Source of the DNA: Candolleomyces eurysporus
Lineage: Eukaryota; Basidiomycota; Agaricomycetes; Agaricales; Psathyrellaceae
Direction of reading: 5' to 3'
Assembly: GCA_027579435.1 (NCBI GenBank)
Contig: JANBPK010000780.1
Location: 52,991 to 116,990 of the forward strand
DNA: 64,000 nucleotides
Shown here: in pieces, positions 1-10,950 of the stretch
How positions within the stretch are numbered: position 1 is the first letter of the stretch
How the letters are laid out: every line of letters starts with the position of its first letter
Made by a program: the position numbers and the translations under genes
Notes under the pieces: generated by a model
Seen by the model: the letters and a program-made list of their open reading frames with translations, nothing else
Database searches by the model: none
What the model was told of the DNA's origin: nothing

Positions 1-368
1 TCAACGCTGGTGGGGGCGGCTAGATTGGCCAGCCATAATATCTATAACACGCGTTCACCTTGGAGCTTTAATCGCACACCGCATGCTATTTTATTATCTG
101 GTCTCATGGTAAAGCTATTCGGTCGAACTGGCGGCTACCTTCAGCTTTTGGGCACTGTGAATCGCATGTCAGTCATGATTGCGCCCCAGGCCCTGAGCTT
201 TGGTGATAATGTGCTTGACGTGAGGTCGACGGCCGGACTGGTATTAGAGTAAGGTTGAGTATAACAGTCGTAGCTTTACTTTAAATGCATAGAGCGAAGT
301 CTATAAACTAGGCTACAGTCATCCAAATCCATCTGCGGCCAATCCAAGTTATACTGATCATGACAGTC

Positions 369-1755
369 CTATGATGCTATACGTCTACCAAATACGTCCT
401 CAACGCGAACCTCCTTCAATCGACACTCTTCCAAGAAATCGTTGAAGATTTCGGCATTTACCTCTGACAGGAGCGCTTGAACATTCCCTTCCCCAAACAA
501 CCGAACGGTCTTGAGATCAGGGAATATTTTTACCCAACACAAGACGTGCTTACAGAATGGACCATACCCATTCTCCATCGGAGAGGTCCAGTACGCTCCG
601 AACGTGGTGACCCCAGGTATCTTCGTCCCATCCAAACTATCCGCCCACTCACCATCAGGCAGTTGAAGGCGCGAGAGCGACCACCTGAATTCCTGCAGGT
701 TCGGACACAAACACTGTATAGTCTGGATCATAACCCGGGTACAAGGCAACGCCCAAAACTCCTTGGCAAAGCCACTGCAGTGCCACGAATGCAGCCTCTC
801 GAGGCTGGCACCGCAGAGCCCAAGCACCCGTGAAAGAGTCGGGGTGTTGCAGTACGGGGCCACAAGCCTCCTGAGGCCCGGGAAGGCCCCCGCACAAAAT
901 GCGTTGTAGTAGAATGTCCGGACGTTCGTTGCGAAGACCAGTTCTTGGAGGTCTGGCCAGCGCACCCCGTCCCAGCCGCCCAGACTCGGGTTGCTCTCGG
1001 GTGGCCATTCGCAGAATTCAACGGGAGGGAAACACATGACGGTGAGGTTGGGATGATTCTTCATGAACAGGATCAACTCTTTCACTTTCACACCTTGGAG
1101 TGTCGGAGAAGTTCCGTCCGTCCAGCACAGCTGCTTCAAGTTGGGCGAGACGACGGTCGTTCCTGATGGGAGGCAGGATAGAGGTGCTCCTGCGACGTTG
1201 AGGGAGAGGAGGTTGGGGAGGAACGTGTATAACTGAGGCGCTGCAGAGTGGATGGCGGGGTTCTTCCGTTTGGTTCGCAGCCATTCGAGATTGGGGATCA
1301 GCAAATCCAGGCGTTTGACAAACCAACCAAGTGTACGACGGTCCCCGGGGTCGATTCGCCCGGCGGGGAGTCGAGGGAGAGTTTGTAGGAGTACCCCCAG
1401 TTGCCATGGCTTGTCGATAACGAGATGCTCGAACATGAATTTGTTCGCGAAGGCATACCATTGTCGACACACGCCTACGACCAAGCGTTTCGTGATCTAG
1501 AAAGAATAGAATAATTGCGTGAGCTTGATTGGAAGAGCCCTGCGTACTATGAGCCACACGTACCAGGCATTGTCGATAACGTTTAGACGCATGTTCAGAC
1601 AGCATCCCTTGGCTAGTTTTTGAACCGGGAAGAATGAGGTGGGGGTATACCAGTGGATCAGGGACGTCGGTGACCGTCCGAAGGATCATCAGCCAGATTT
1701 CAGGGGGAAATTGAGGTCCACTCTCCCCGGTTCGATCGGTTTCGAGAGTAGACAT
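369..1755 (-). CDS. F-box/LRR-like protein, copy A
   Basis: Two exons, 1755..1564 and 1496..369, joined across a 67-bp GT-AG intron (donor GTACGT), give 439 aa. Residues 15-30 (PPEIWLMILRTV) look like the start of an F-box. The second exon reads VGVCRQWYAFANKFMFEHL and is followed by irregular leucine-rich segments such as FLPNLLSLNVAGAPLS, as in Agaricomycete F-box proteins that bind SCF substrates. The start was chosen because the paralog at 14986-16389 has the same 64-codon first exon and the same splice position. The substrate is unknown. It is one of three related copies in the window. The F-box call rests on motif and architecture, not on a profile search. Confidence 0.75.
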
Positions 1756-1806
1756 GTCTAGATATCCCAGGGAATGCCTAGGTGAGAGCGGATCCCGCTC
1801 ATAAGA

Positions 1807-2880
1807 TGGGTGATCGGTGGTTCAACGACGCCTGAGGGACTAGGTCCGCAATCTGCGTTGGGACTCTTGCAAAGTTGGGTTGAGATAGCTCCAGGGTGCG
1901 GTCGCAAGAGCCTCACAGCAGCGGCGGGTAGTAGTGGGAATAAGCAAGAGGTTCGAAACCATGATAATTACCAATGTCACGCTTACGAGCTGAAGCCTGA
2001 ACCGATTGCGGTCAGTGACAGGGTCACCGACAAGATCTGGCCGCCGCCTGAGTAGTTAACACGATCGGGTAGAGATAAATCCAATGCGGAAGACCAGACA
2101 GAAACTCGGCCTGGAAGAGCACTGGGGAGTGGAGGTGAAGTTGGGAAGAGGAAATAGGGTTGAGAAACCAAGACACGGTGCTATACCACCAGAGAGCAAG
2201 TTACTGCGTGTTAAACATTCACAATGCTTCATGTATTCGACATGGTGTACCTGTGGAACACACGGGGTATGCTCAAACCTTGTTCATGATAATGATGAAC
2301 GTATGCACCACGTTGTTGCTGCCCGTTTTCCGAGTTAGTCACCCAACATTCTGTAGCTACCTCGAGGCTCGAGAGTTTTGCTCCCACCATCTCGTGGTAC
2401 ATTCAGGAGTCAAGTAGCCAGTATATCGGAGGCCTGCAATGGTGCTCGAAAACCGTCCTGACGTTGAACAGAGCGAGGAAAGTATAGGCTCCAGAGGTTC
2501 GGCAGATGTGATATACCAATGACGCGGCGGGAGGCACCATGCCAACTTCATTTCATAGGGTGCTTCATAGACAGATATCTAATCACATCCGACAAGCGAA
2601 TCGGTTTCAACCCCTGCCAGATTCCAAAGGTACGTCAATATTTTACCTCACGACTGTCGCGCCCGTACATGCAATTTCCACCTTCTAAGCGCTTTCTTGT
2701 CAAGGAACAGACCAACGGGAATCGGGAGATTATTCAGCACAGATAAGATTTCCTCGATAAACGGAATGGAGATGGTGGAAGGAGGGATAGATTCGAAAAG
2801 GGAAGAAAACTCCGACGACCCTTTCGAGCTCAGCACGAGGAACGGATCATTTTTCCATCGGACACCGCCCATGACCAATG
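1807..2880. repeat. Segmental duplication block, copy A (noncoding)
   Basis: This stretch upstream of F-box copy A has no convincing gene. Its left part (about 1807-2060, from GGTTCAACGACG) aligns by eye with 16452-16690, just upstream of F-box copy B. Its right part (about 2056-2880, including CGAGGCTCGAGAGTTTTGC and GTGCTTCATAGACAGATATC) aligns with 14005-14780, downstream of copy B. The F-box unit was therefore duplicated together with both flanks. 2881-3240 holds nothing recognisable. Confidence 0.6.
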
Positions 2881-3251
2881 GTTACAACTTGAGGATAACC
2901 TCCAGGAGCTTGGAGGGCAGCTGTAGCATGATTCAGTTTACCAGATATATGGAACATCCGAGGACCACAGCCAGGGCACCAGTTAATGGAATACTCTATG
3001 ATACAAAAAGAGAAATACCAGTTGTGGTTAATTAACACTACACTTGGCACATATATGTTGCGGTTCAAGAAGTTGTTGGAGGGTTTATTTTGACCTTGAA
3101 GCCTCCCTTGAGTAAAGAATTGGAGCTCTGCTTGGACTGAAGAAGGTGGCTGGTGACCTTTCACAAGTCTTGAATGTTCCCTTTGAGAGAAAGTTTTCCC
3201 GTACACAGACAAAAACAGTGACAAGTTAGCGTATCACAGCGAATAAAGAGG

Positions 3252-3291
3252 TTCCGGAAAGAGACATGAGTCATGAGTGATCTTTCCGGAA
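3252..3291. repeat. 11-bp inverted repeat
   Basis: TTCCGGAAAGA at 3252-3262 is matched by its reverse complement TCTTTCCGGAA at 3281-3291, around a spacer with the direct repeat CATGAG. Further right, CCTGCTGG and CCAGCAGG form an 8-bp stem near 3461-3490. These lie between the duplicated block and the retroelement and may belong to the element's 3' terminal structure, which was not resolved. Confidence 0.5.
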
Positions 3292-3772
3292 ATCAGTCAG
3301 ATGACGAGAGAAAGAGAGAGACTCAGTGTGAGAGGGGGGAAGACAGACTTGGAAGCTTGGGCATTGACGCAATTGTCAGTCCTAGTTTCCAAGGGTGGTG
3401 GAGCACTTCGGCGCTAACTCGGGAGCCGACCCCGAGCGGTGAGTCGGGAAAAACCCACGGACCTGCTGGGAGCTTTCCAGCAGGCCAGAGAGAGGATCCG
3501 AGACGTCGAGGACTGGGAGACTCATCTCTGAGGGAAAGAAATAGATTTGATTGACTCACGAGACCGAAGAGCGGAGCGCGCAGGTAAGTACACGGAGAGG
3601 GTAGACCCGAAGAAGCCGGGATCCGTGACCTACCCGTCCAGAGCGCAGCTCACCACCACGGATTCCAGCTTCGCTGGCAACCCGACCCCACCCAGAGCAA
3701 GCGATGGAGCATGACAGCGAAATTAACTGTTGAGAGAATGACTATTGGATGGTGAATCCACCGGGAGAGCCG

Positions 3773-3966
3773 GGGATCTACTGTCGACAACCCGATATTG
3801 AGCAGNTTCGAGAGCACCGCNGGGATCTACTGTCGACAACCCNATATTGAGCAGCTTNGAGAGCNATGNNGGGACNTACTGTCGACAACCCAATATTGAG
3901 CAACTTCCAGAGTGCTACAGGGCCTGCGGCCGACCACCCAGTGTTGAGCAGCTTCGAGAGCCGGGG
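3773..3966. repeat. 49-bp tandem repeat, about four units
   Basis: Units begin at 3773, 3822, 3871 and (degenerate) 3920. Each contains CTACTGTCGACAACCC followed by ATATTGAGCAGCTTCGAGAG. Several Ns fall in the second and third units, as expected where an assembler collapsed a repeat. It lies on the 3' side of the tyrosine-recombinase retroelement and could be part of its terminal region. The remaining 3300-4240 is G-rich and shows no gene. Confidence 0.7.
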
Positions 3967-4242
3967 GGGGGGGGCNTGGTAGGCATGAGGATGGAAACAG
4001 AGCACAATATCATTGTAGGTGAAGGCAGCGGGGGCAGCAATAGTAAACGCGAAGAGCAGTAGTCCGTAATCATGATAGCAGTAGGTCTAGAAGAAAACAA
4101 CGAGAGAAGGGAGGGGGAAAATAAGGGGACGAGAGGAGTACTTTTTGTCTAGGTAAGGAGGGTACCGAGATATTAACGTGAACTGGGCAAGATAAGAGAG
4201 TAAAACGGGAAAAGAGAGAGGGGAAAGAAGTGAGAGAACTAC

Positions 4243-5771
4243 TCAGGTTTCAATAAGGGCGCTAGCCGGGATATTGCTACGTATGCGAAAATCTTCGAAC
4301 GATTTGTTAACAGAATCTAGTCTCGACGTGTCATAAGAGGAAGAAAAAGAGTTAGAAATAATGTCGGAAACCCGACGCCAATAGAGAAGAAAGGCGAGGG
4401 ACTTCCATCGACCAACAGAGGCGACGACGTGAGGGGGCATACCTCCCAAGAGAAGCTCTGTGGCTCCGCCGATTCGGAAGCTATGGCCATGAACGCGAAG
4501 GAGGCCTAGCGAGCTCCAGATTGAATGGCAGCGGTCCAAGAACTTGTTCTTGACCATGGGGACCCAACGGCCGCTCTCCGTTCGATACGAGAAGAGGTGA
4601 GAAGAAGAGGGAGCAGACGCGTTGACCTTCAAGTGGTTAGCCATGGCCCTGGTCGGGGAACACCTGTCATGACCGACAACATGGATGTCGGCACCAGCGT
4701 CCTTCGTGACTTTTGTCCAGGGGATGTGGAAGGTGAGAGACTCCTGGGGAGAGGAACGGGTCGAGGAAGAGGTGGGGAGGGAGGTCGAGAAGGTCACGGC
4801 GGCAGAGGACCTAACGGCCGGTCAGTAAGAGGGGAGGCTTTCAGCGGCATAAAAAGACAGGAATCGAACCTGTCGACATTAAGGCGAGGCGAGAAAGACT
4901 TCTCTGACGAGACAGTCAGTTCCCCGAGCCTACAACAAGACCAGAACGCGATGCAGGCGACCGCCCAGACCGCCGCGTCGAAGGAGTCCGAAGTGTTGAG
5001 GTTCTTCTGAAGAGCCAGGATGTGCTCCAGAGTCACAGGATTGCGAGGGTTCTTCTTCGAAGAGACAGGAGCCATCCTCGAGGCGCCGAGCTTCACATGA
5101 GTGACAAACTCAGAAGAGCCGTGCCAGGGGGCGTTGTTGACGATGTGCCAGGCCCGAACTGCCGACATCCAGGAATTAATGGAGCTAGAAGAAGCCTTCG
5201 AGGCTTGGTCGGCGACGAAGGCGGCGAGGAGGGTGGAGGAGGCTGGCATGCGGCTGTACTCCGAGATCCCTTCTCTGTCACAGAATTCGGTGAAGCGAAG
5301 TAGACCGGAGCCGTAGCCTGTGCGAGTCGTTTCCGCGAGGGAAGAGACAGCGGCGATGTTAATTTTTCTGATGGAGTCGAACGAGATCTCGGCTCGCATG
5401 GAATCAAGCTGTGAGAGGGAGAAGGGAGTAACCCAGTGGGAGATCCTGTCCCTGGCGGCGACGGCTGGGCGTAACGAGGAAGGGAGGAGCTTGAGGTCTC
5501 TCGTGCCTCGTGGCTTGACTTGTTTGCCAACAATGGGGCGGGAGGCGAGAACGTCTTCGACTGAAGAGGGAGAGGGTTTTTGGTCTAAAGAGAGAGGGCT
5601 CTGAGAAGAGGAGGAGATCGGGGAGGAGGAGAGATGCTTGAATTTGCCGAGGAACGTGCGCGGGGAAGGTGACACCGAAGGGGGCGGAGGGGAGGACTCC
5701 GGTTCACTCTTCACGCTCAGCGACGGGTCGTCACAAGACGCCCTAGGGCGGTTGAGGATAAATCTATGCAT
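4243..5771 (-). CDS. Tyrosine recombinase of DIRS/Ngaro-like element
   Basis: The ORF from 5771 overlaps the RT-RNase H stop by 8 bases. Catalytic-type motifs are visible: the first Arg in SCCRLGEL, the His-x-x-Arg pair in GHSFRIGG, GRWKS, and the nucleophile Tyr in LLYWRR. An N-terminal SAM-like core-binding region (about residues 130-230) contains TGYGSGLLRFTEFC. The reading switches frame between about 4878 and 4743; a 134-bp intron from GTCGAC to CCCCAG joins SPRLN to ESLTFHIPWTK in phase 0, though that donor is unusual. The enzyme would integrate circular cDNA by strand exchange. Confidence 0.8.
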
Positions 5772-7820
5772 GAGTTATGTAAGGGCGAAGCTCCTCCGGG
5801 AGCTCGAATTTCGAGGGGATGCGACGAGACCCGGGACCCAGATTTCCGCGCGAAATCGGGTCAGCGGGGTTGTCGGCAGACTTGACGTAGACGACATCCA
5901 GCGAGATGTGGAGGGAGTCTAGAATATACATGAACCTAAATGAAGGTGAGAATGAGAGAGAGAGAGACGAGAGGAGGGAGTGACCTTCTAATCGAGAAGT
6001 TCACTTCGAAATTGCGGCTACGGCCCTTGTAGTAGGCGCCGATTATGCCCTGGTTGTCCGACTGGACCCTGACCTTGCAGTTCCTGAGACCTTTTGCCTC
6101 CAGATGGAGGACGAGAAGCTCGAGAGCGAGGCATTCAAGCCAACCTATGTCCCTCCCAGGGCCTTTCCAGCTCCTCGCAAGCCTCCAGGCGTCCCATTCG
6201 TCGCCCCAGGCCAGACCGATGCCCCAGTCTGTGGAAGCGTCGACACTGATGCCAAGGTCTAAAGAGTCGCCGAGAGAGACGAGAGAGCGGGAGAGGTTTG
6301 GGATCCGCAGCTGCTGGACCCACCATCCAACGTCAGAGATGAGAGAGGGAGGGGGGTACAGAGAAGTACTGGGAGGGTAGTTCGCAAAGCGGGATATGAA
6401 GGACGAGAGAGATGGGAGGCGAGAGCGGCCGAGACGGTGAACGAAGGCGATGTGGCACAGGGAGCCGTGCAGCTTCATCAGCCACTCTTCCGAGACCTTC
6501 CCTCCACCTTTCACAAAGGCGAGGAAGGATTCCGCACGATAAAGGAATTTTTTTCTCTTTTCTTCGGGGAGGGAGACCTGGCGGGCGTCGATGTCCCAAA
6601 GCAATCCGACGTAGGTGAAAGAGGACGCAAAGTCCTGTCCTTTGTCTTCGTGCCAGGGAATGCCCGTGGAGGCGGTGAGTTCCATCACCCTGTCGCGATC
6701 GTAATCGTAAACGAAGGGGTCGGAGACCGAGCCGGCACCTGAAGAGGGGTAATGAAGGGAGGAGACATCGTCGCTCCATTTGGCGGAGGGGCCTATGCCG
6801 TGAAGGCGCCAGATTCTGAGAACGGCGCCAGGCATGGGAGCAGAGTTGCTCTCTGAGGCGACTGCGCCAAAGGGGCAGCAGTGCTGTAGATAGAAGTTAC
6901 CCTCCCTGCCCTGCATGACAAACCAGCGTTTGTGAGCAGGGCAGATGGGAGTTCGGCGGTGAAACTTCGAAACGTCGAGAACCATGGCCTGAGTGCCAGG
7001 GGGAGAGGAGGAGATCTGGGAAGGGAGAGACACGTCCAGTAAGCGACGTGAACGACGAAGGGCGCATACAGACACGAGAGAGGAGAGGGCGTGGCAGCCT
7101 GAACGGCATGCAGGGCCGAGGCATGGCAGCCGGGATGGAGGGGGCATGGCAGCCCTGACGCGAGAGGAAAGGGTGCGGCAACCCAGAGAGCACGGCAGCT
7201 CAGGCAGCGCGACAGCTGCACGGCACTCAGTGGCCGGGAGACAAGAGTCTCGATGGGCACGGAGGACCCAGGAAGGGAGAGGGACTCACTAGTTCAGAGA
7301 CGTATTCGGCGGTGTCGTATTTTGTAGGGAAATCTTCCTTGTCCGAGTAGGAGTTGGTGGAGGGGTGCGACTTCGAGGATTTTGAGAGGTTGATACAGAG
7401 TCGTAGTTTCTTTTCGAAGGAGCCTTCTATTTCTTTCTCGTCGATGGCGATAGGTGAGCACTGAAAGGGGCCTCCTAGGATGCCTTCAAGTTCTTCTTTC
7501 GAGTAGGGGCCACTCATCCTGCCCGACTCGACCTCCTCCTTGAAATACTGGTCTACGAAGTCCATGTGTTGGTTTATCGACTTGTTGTTTGGGAAGATGA
7601 CGGTCTCCGTGAGTTCCGGGAAGACGCCCATCGGGAAGCCTTCTCGTAATTTTTNGGGTAAGGTGGGGGAATTCTTCGCGAAGGGTCGGGAATTTGTCGA
7701 AGAGGGAGTCGAAGGCGTCGGCAACATAAGGTGTACAGATACGGTTGAGGATGTCGGGATTAGTGGAGGAAAGGGAGTCGGGGAGAGGAAGGGGGGAGAA
7801 GTTCTCCTGTGATGGGAGAA
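5764..7820 (-). CDS. Reverse transcriptase-RNase H of DIRS/Ngaro-like element
   Basis: The reverse transcriptase begins near NRICTPYVADAFDSLFDKF and includes FQCSPIAIDEKE, DFPTKYDTAEYV, AMVLDVSKFHR, LQHCCPFGA and an Asp pair in KWSDDV (the YxDD position). The RNase H part shows VDASTDWGIG, WLECLALEL and VQSDNQGIIGAY. Two introns fit: 7289-7016 (GTGAGT to CCCAG, 274 bp), rejoining AEYVSEL to ISSSPPGTQA, and 5984-5936 (49 bp). The N at 7656 breaks the frame and skipping it restores it. No ATG was found at the 5' end, so translation may depend on Gag by frameshifting or on splicing. Confidence 0.75.
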
Positions 7821-7829
7821 CGGAGCGCG

Positions 7830-9331
7830 TCAGGCTTGACGCTGCTGGCGGGAAGGGCAGACGGAGGCGAAGTGCTCTGCGCCGCAGAGAGAGCACATAT
7901 GCTCTGCCCTGTTGTGGGCGTGGCAGCCTGCGCCCATGGTTCCGCTGACGTTCCATCTCGTGCAGATCGGGTTGTTGCCGTGGATCGTGCAGAGAACTCC
8001 GTTCGAGAGGCGGCTGTAGAGAGGGGAGCCGTCGATTTTGGTGGAAGCGGTACACGTGTGAGCCTTGTGGTCGCTCCCGCCGCATATAAAACAGCAGGAG
8101 GGTCCTCTCGGACCCTTCTGATTGGATTGGGGGCGGCTCTGTTGAGAGCGACGAGACGAGGGGGGGAGGGGGGGGGAAGAAAGGACTGGGAGGGGTGATN
8201 GGGGCTGCTGGTAGTGAAATTGCTGGGGTTGGGAAAGAAAGGGTTGATGGGGGGTGGGGAGTTGATAGGCGGGGTAAGCGGGAAAGGACTGGGGATAATG
8301 AGACGATTGAAAGGGGATATGGGAAGGGAATGACTGGGAAGGGAAAGAGGGAGGGAGAGAGGATTTCGAGTCGGGAACGATGCCGAGCTTGGCGTGGACA
8401 GAGGCCACCTTGTCATACGCCATCCTGTAGTCCTGTCGTACCTCGTTAAGTAAATCCTTGTGCATACCGGGCTTGAATACAAAGGGCTGAACGAAATATT
8501 TCTTCCTCATGAGAATGTCGACTAGGAGGACACAGGTGAAGTCGTAGTCGGATCCCTGGGCGGCGAAAATGCTCATACACCACTCGTAATGGGTGACAAG
8601 CCACCTGGCCCATCGGTCATCCTTCTTGACGTTTTGAGCCCAGAGGACGTGAGTACCGGTGGCGCCGTACCAATCTCTTTGAGAGAGAAGATGCTCCTTC
8701 GGGATTCTTTTGTGGTCGGCGTCGATTACTCTGATGGTGGTGGCCTTCCCGTCGACGTCAATCGTGGCTCTTACCGTCTTGATCGAGTTGGCGTGGAAGC
8801 TGACGAATTCCATGCCTTCTCTGGTGAAGAGACCGAGTTGACAGTACAGGCCGGCGTGATCCAGCATGTCGACCTCCCTAGCGACAGAGGTGTCGAGAAC
8901 CTGGGAGGTGTCCAGATCCAGCTCAGGTCGACATTTGACTCTGAGTTTCTTGGCTAGGGTGGACTCCAGCTCCCTGGAAGGGGAGGTGGGCCTCTTAAGA
9001 CCGGACTTGATGGCCGAGGTGAGGTCGCCTAGCATGCGTTTGAAGTCGACAGTGGAGCCAGGGGCGTCAGGGAGAGGGGGGGGGGCTCATCAGCCTCATC
9101 CGAGATGGAGATGAGGGACTCTAGATCCGAGTCCTCGTTGACCTTGGGCTCGAGATCCTCGATGTACGAAGAGAGGTCTTTCGCGCCACTCGCTTTCAGC
9201 TTCCGAAGGATGCGCTTGACACCGTTCCTGGCTTGGATCGCGGCATTCTCGGCCTTTTTCTCGTACCGGCTCATGACAGATATCTCGGCTATCCTGGCGG
9301 TGTCTGTATGCGTCTTCGACCTGGTGGACAT
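7830..9331 (-). CDS. Gag-like zinc-knuckle protein of DIRS/Ngaro-like element
   Basis: Starts at ATG 9331 (MSTRSKTHTDTARIAE). The coding frame is interrupted at a run of ten G (about 9076-9085): the downstream frame opens from there through MLGDLTSAIKSGLKRP to 7830. The C-terminus carries a CCHC knuckle, CFICGGSDHKAHTC (C-x2-C-x4-H-x4-C), and a second knuckle-like CSLCGAEHFASVC. A Ser/Pro/Gln-rich linker precedes the knuckles. These are features of nucleic-acid-binding Gag proteins. The homopolymer frameshift could be a sequencing error or true decay. Confidence 0.75.
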
Positions 9332-9646
9332 CTTGGAGAGGTAGGGAAGATGAGAGCGAATAAGGAGAGTAATACTCAGGCAGAAAGAAAGAAAGATCGC
9401 TCGGGTAGAGCGAATGTATGCTGTCGTTCGAGGTGGGGGAACGAAAGCAGGAGAGAGGAATGAGGCGCGCAGGCGCTTGAGGAGCGGACGCGTACACAAG
9501 CGCAAACTGCGCGCATCACCTGACCGCTTCAAGGGAGGAGCTAACTTGTCATACGATTCGTCGTCCCGTACGCTACGCTACACTGTAACTAATCTACGCA
9601 GCCTTCTGGCGGTACCAGTCCAAACTCCAGGACAGGAATAAAAAGT

Positions 9647-9738
9647 AACCATTGATGGGACTCGAACCCACAACCTTTGCCTAGAACGGGCTTCGCCCAG
9701 TGTAGGAAAGCAACGCACTACCATTGTGCTACAATGGC
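9647..9738 (-). tRNA. tRNA-Arg(CCU) with 20-nt intron
   Basis: On the minus strand the acceptor stem is GCCATTG...CAATGGT (one G:U), the D arm GCAC-AATGGTA-GTGC, the anticodon stem TTGCT/GGCAA with loop TTCCTA...A, and the T arm GTGGG-TTCGAGT-CCCAT. The anticodon is CCT, decoding AGG. An intron after position 37 contains the hairpin GGGC-GAA-GCCC, the usual place for nuclear tRNA introns. A run of five T follows the 3' end, a Pol III terminator. It lies about 310 bp from the retroelement Gag start. Confidence 0.88.
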
Positions 9739-10029
9739 TTTCAAATTGAACGAAAAAGAGGTGCTCCGAATCGTGATTACCAAATCAAAGTCGTAAAATC
9801 AACAGTCGTAGACTGAATTCAGCGATCGTAACCTGGAAGTCAGTCGACCTTTCAATTTTTGAGTTTGACTATGTTACGATCGTGATTGCCAGGGCGGCCA
9901 GGGGCGTCGAGCTCTAAATCGAGAAAGAAAAAACAAGGTAGTACCTTTCATTTACATACATAGACACAACAAACATTTTCATACACTAGGTTACATACAT
10001 CCAAGTCCATCGAAGGGTCCAAGTTCGTA
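9739..10029. other. Noncoding spacer; right part is F-box 3' flank
   Basis: No gene is seen. A 10-bp inverted repeat (CGATCGTAAC at 9823-9832, GTTACGATCG at 9873-9882) and the repeated ATCGTGATT are present. From about 9935 (GGTAGTACCTTTCATTTACA) the sequence matches the 3' flank of F-box copy B at 14905-14985, so the F-box duplicate begins here. Confidence 0.5.
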
Positions 10030-10196
10030 TTACACTAACAGTCCCCGTGGTGCTATACGTCTCCCAAATATATCTTCAACGCGAATTTCCTTCGACCGAC
10101 GCTCTTCCAAAAAGCCATTGAAGATTTTGGCCTTCCCCTCCTCCAAGAGTGCTTCAACATTCGCCTCCCCAAACAACCGAATAACCTTGAGATCGA
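10030..10196 (-). pseudogene. 3' remnant of F-box/LRR-like gene
   Basis: The sequence matches the last roughly 55 codons and 3' flank of F-box copy B (14986-16389), including the shared stop context CCCCGTGGTGCTATACG. It breaks off abruptly at AGATCG near 10196, after which the sequence is unrelated. The rest of the gene is absent, so this is a truncated duplicate, the third F-box copy of the cluster. Confidence 0.8.
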
Positions 10197-10314
10197 TAAC
10201 TAGCTCTTGTGGATCTCCCCGTCAAATCAACACGCTTACATTCTTGCCCGCCACCATCTTCCCTCGTTATTGAGCCTGTTTTCTATCCCCGAAACCTTGC
10301 CTGTGACAGATAAC

Positions 10315-10500
10315 AATCACCGCAGGATTGCCTGCACGTCTACCTGTTCGTCCCTCAGTACAATTTACTTTTTGTTTTCTCTGACGCGACATCGTTACAA
10401 CGGATCCTAAAACAGACCTAAATCCGACAGTATTTCAAGTAACCATCTCATGCTCGGCGTTCTTCGAGTGTGGGCGTCTTCACTTCTTGGGCCTAGACTT
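10315..10500 (+). repeat. Dispersed duplicated block (partner at 52365-52560)
   Basis: GCCTGCACGTCTACC, CAGTATTTCAAGTAACCATC and the stretch around TTCGAGTG recur in the same order and spacing at about 52365-52560. No coding function is visible. 10501-10950 holds no recognisable feature other than the promoter region of the NACHT gene. Confidence 0.6.
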
Positions 10501-10950
10501 ACGAGCGCTGCGCGAATCGCAGAGCTTTTCTCTGATTTCGTCACATCGAATCCGAAGTCTAGTAGGCTTGATAGAAAAAAGTAGGAAAAATGCCGCTTTG
10601 AATCCCTTGAATCGACCATATCTAGCCCGCTTTCAAGTTGGAATGAAGACGCACCGCTGCCAGTGAAGTCCCGTGAGCTGTATACTTGTTACTATTAATA
10701 GTCTAGCAGTATATCGCGGCGCGGCACATGCTGAACCAAATCAGAATTAGAGGAGCAAAGCGGGAACTGAAGGCTTTGTCTCTCTAAATCACGGTGTTAC
10801 AGCTAGTCATAATCGATCGGCGACCAAATGCAATGTACCAGTCATGTGAACTTGACACAGGTTCGGGCACCGCCTTGGGCATGGGTCAAGCTGCCACGAG
10901 GCTAGCGCGGTTTTCATACTTTGTCTCCTCACCCAGTCACACTCGGCACA

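Larger units (their letters stand above)
4243..9331 (-). mobile_element. Tyrosine-recombinase retrotransposon (DIRS/Ngaro-like), coding span
   Basis: Three minus-strand coding units lie in the order Gag (9331-7830), RT-RNase H (about 7820-5764) and tyrosine recombinase (5771-4243). This is the gene order of DIRS/Ngaro elements, which integrate with a tyrosine recombinase instead of an integrase. No methyltransferase or protease was seen. The ends were not defined: neither split direct repeats nor inverted termini could be established by eye, so the true element is probably longer on both sides. It separates F-box copy A from the F-box remnant at 10030-10196. Confidence 0.8.

Noticed and set aside
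10..252. 80-codon frame at the left edge
   Set aside because: No motif, no codon or splice support.
1948..1962. Pol III B-box-like GGTTCGAAACC
   Set aside because: No A box and no cloverleaf; its partner near 16580 is not conserved at key positions.
4862..4885. tRNA T-arm-like sequence ACAGG-TTCGATT-CCTGT on the minus strand
   Set aside because: No matching acceptor stem, D arm or anticodon arm was found upstream, and it lies in the recombinase gene. Treated as chance.
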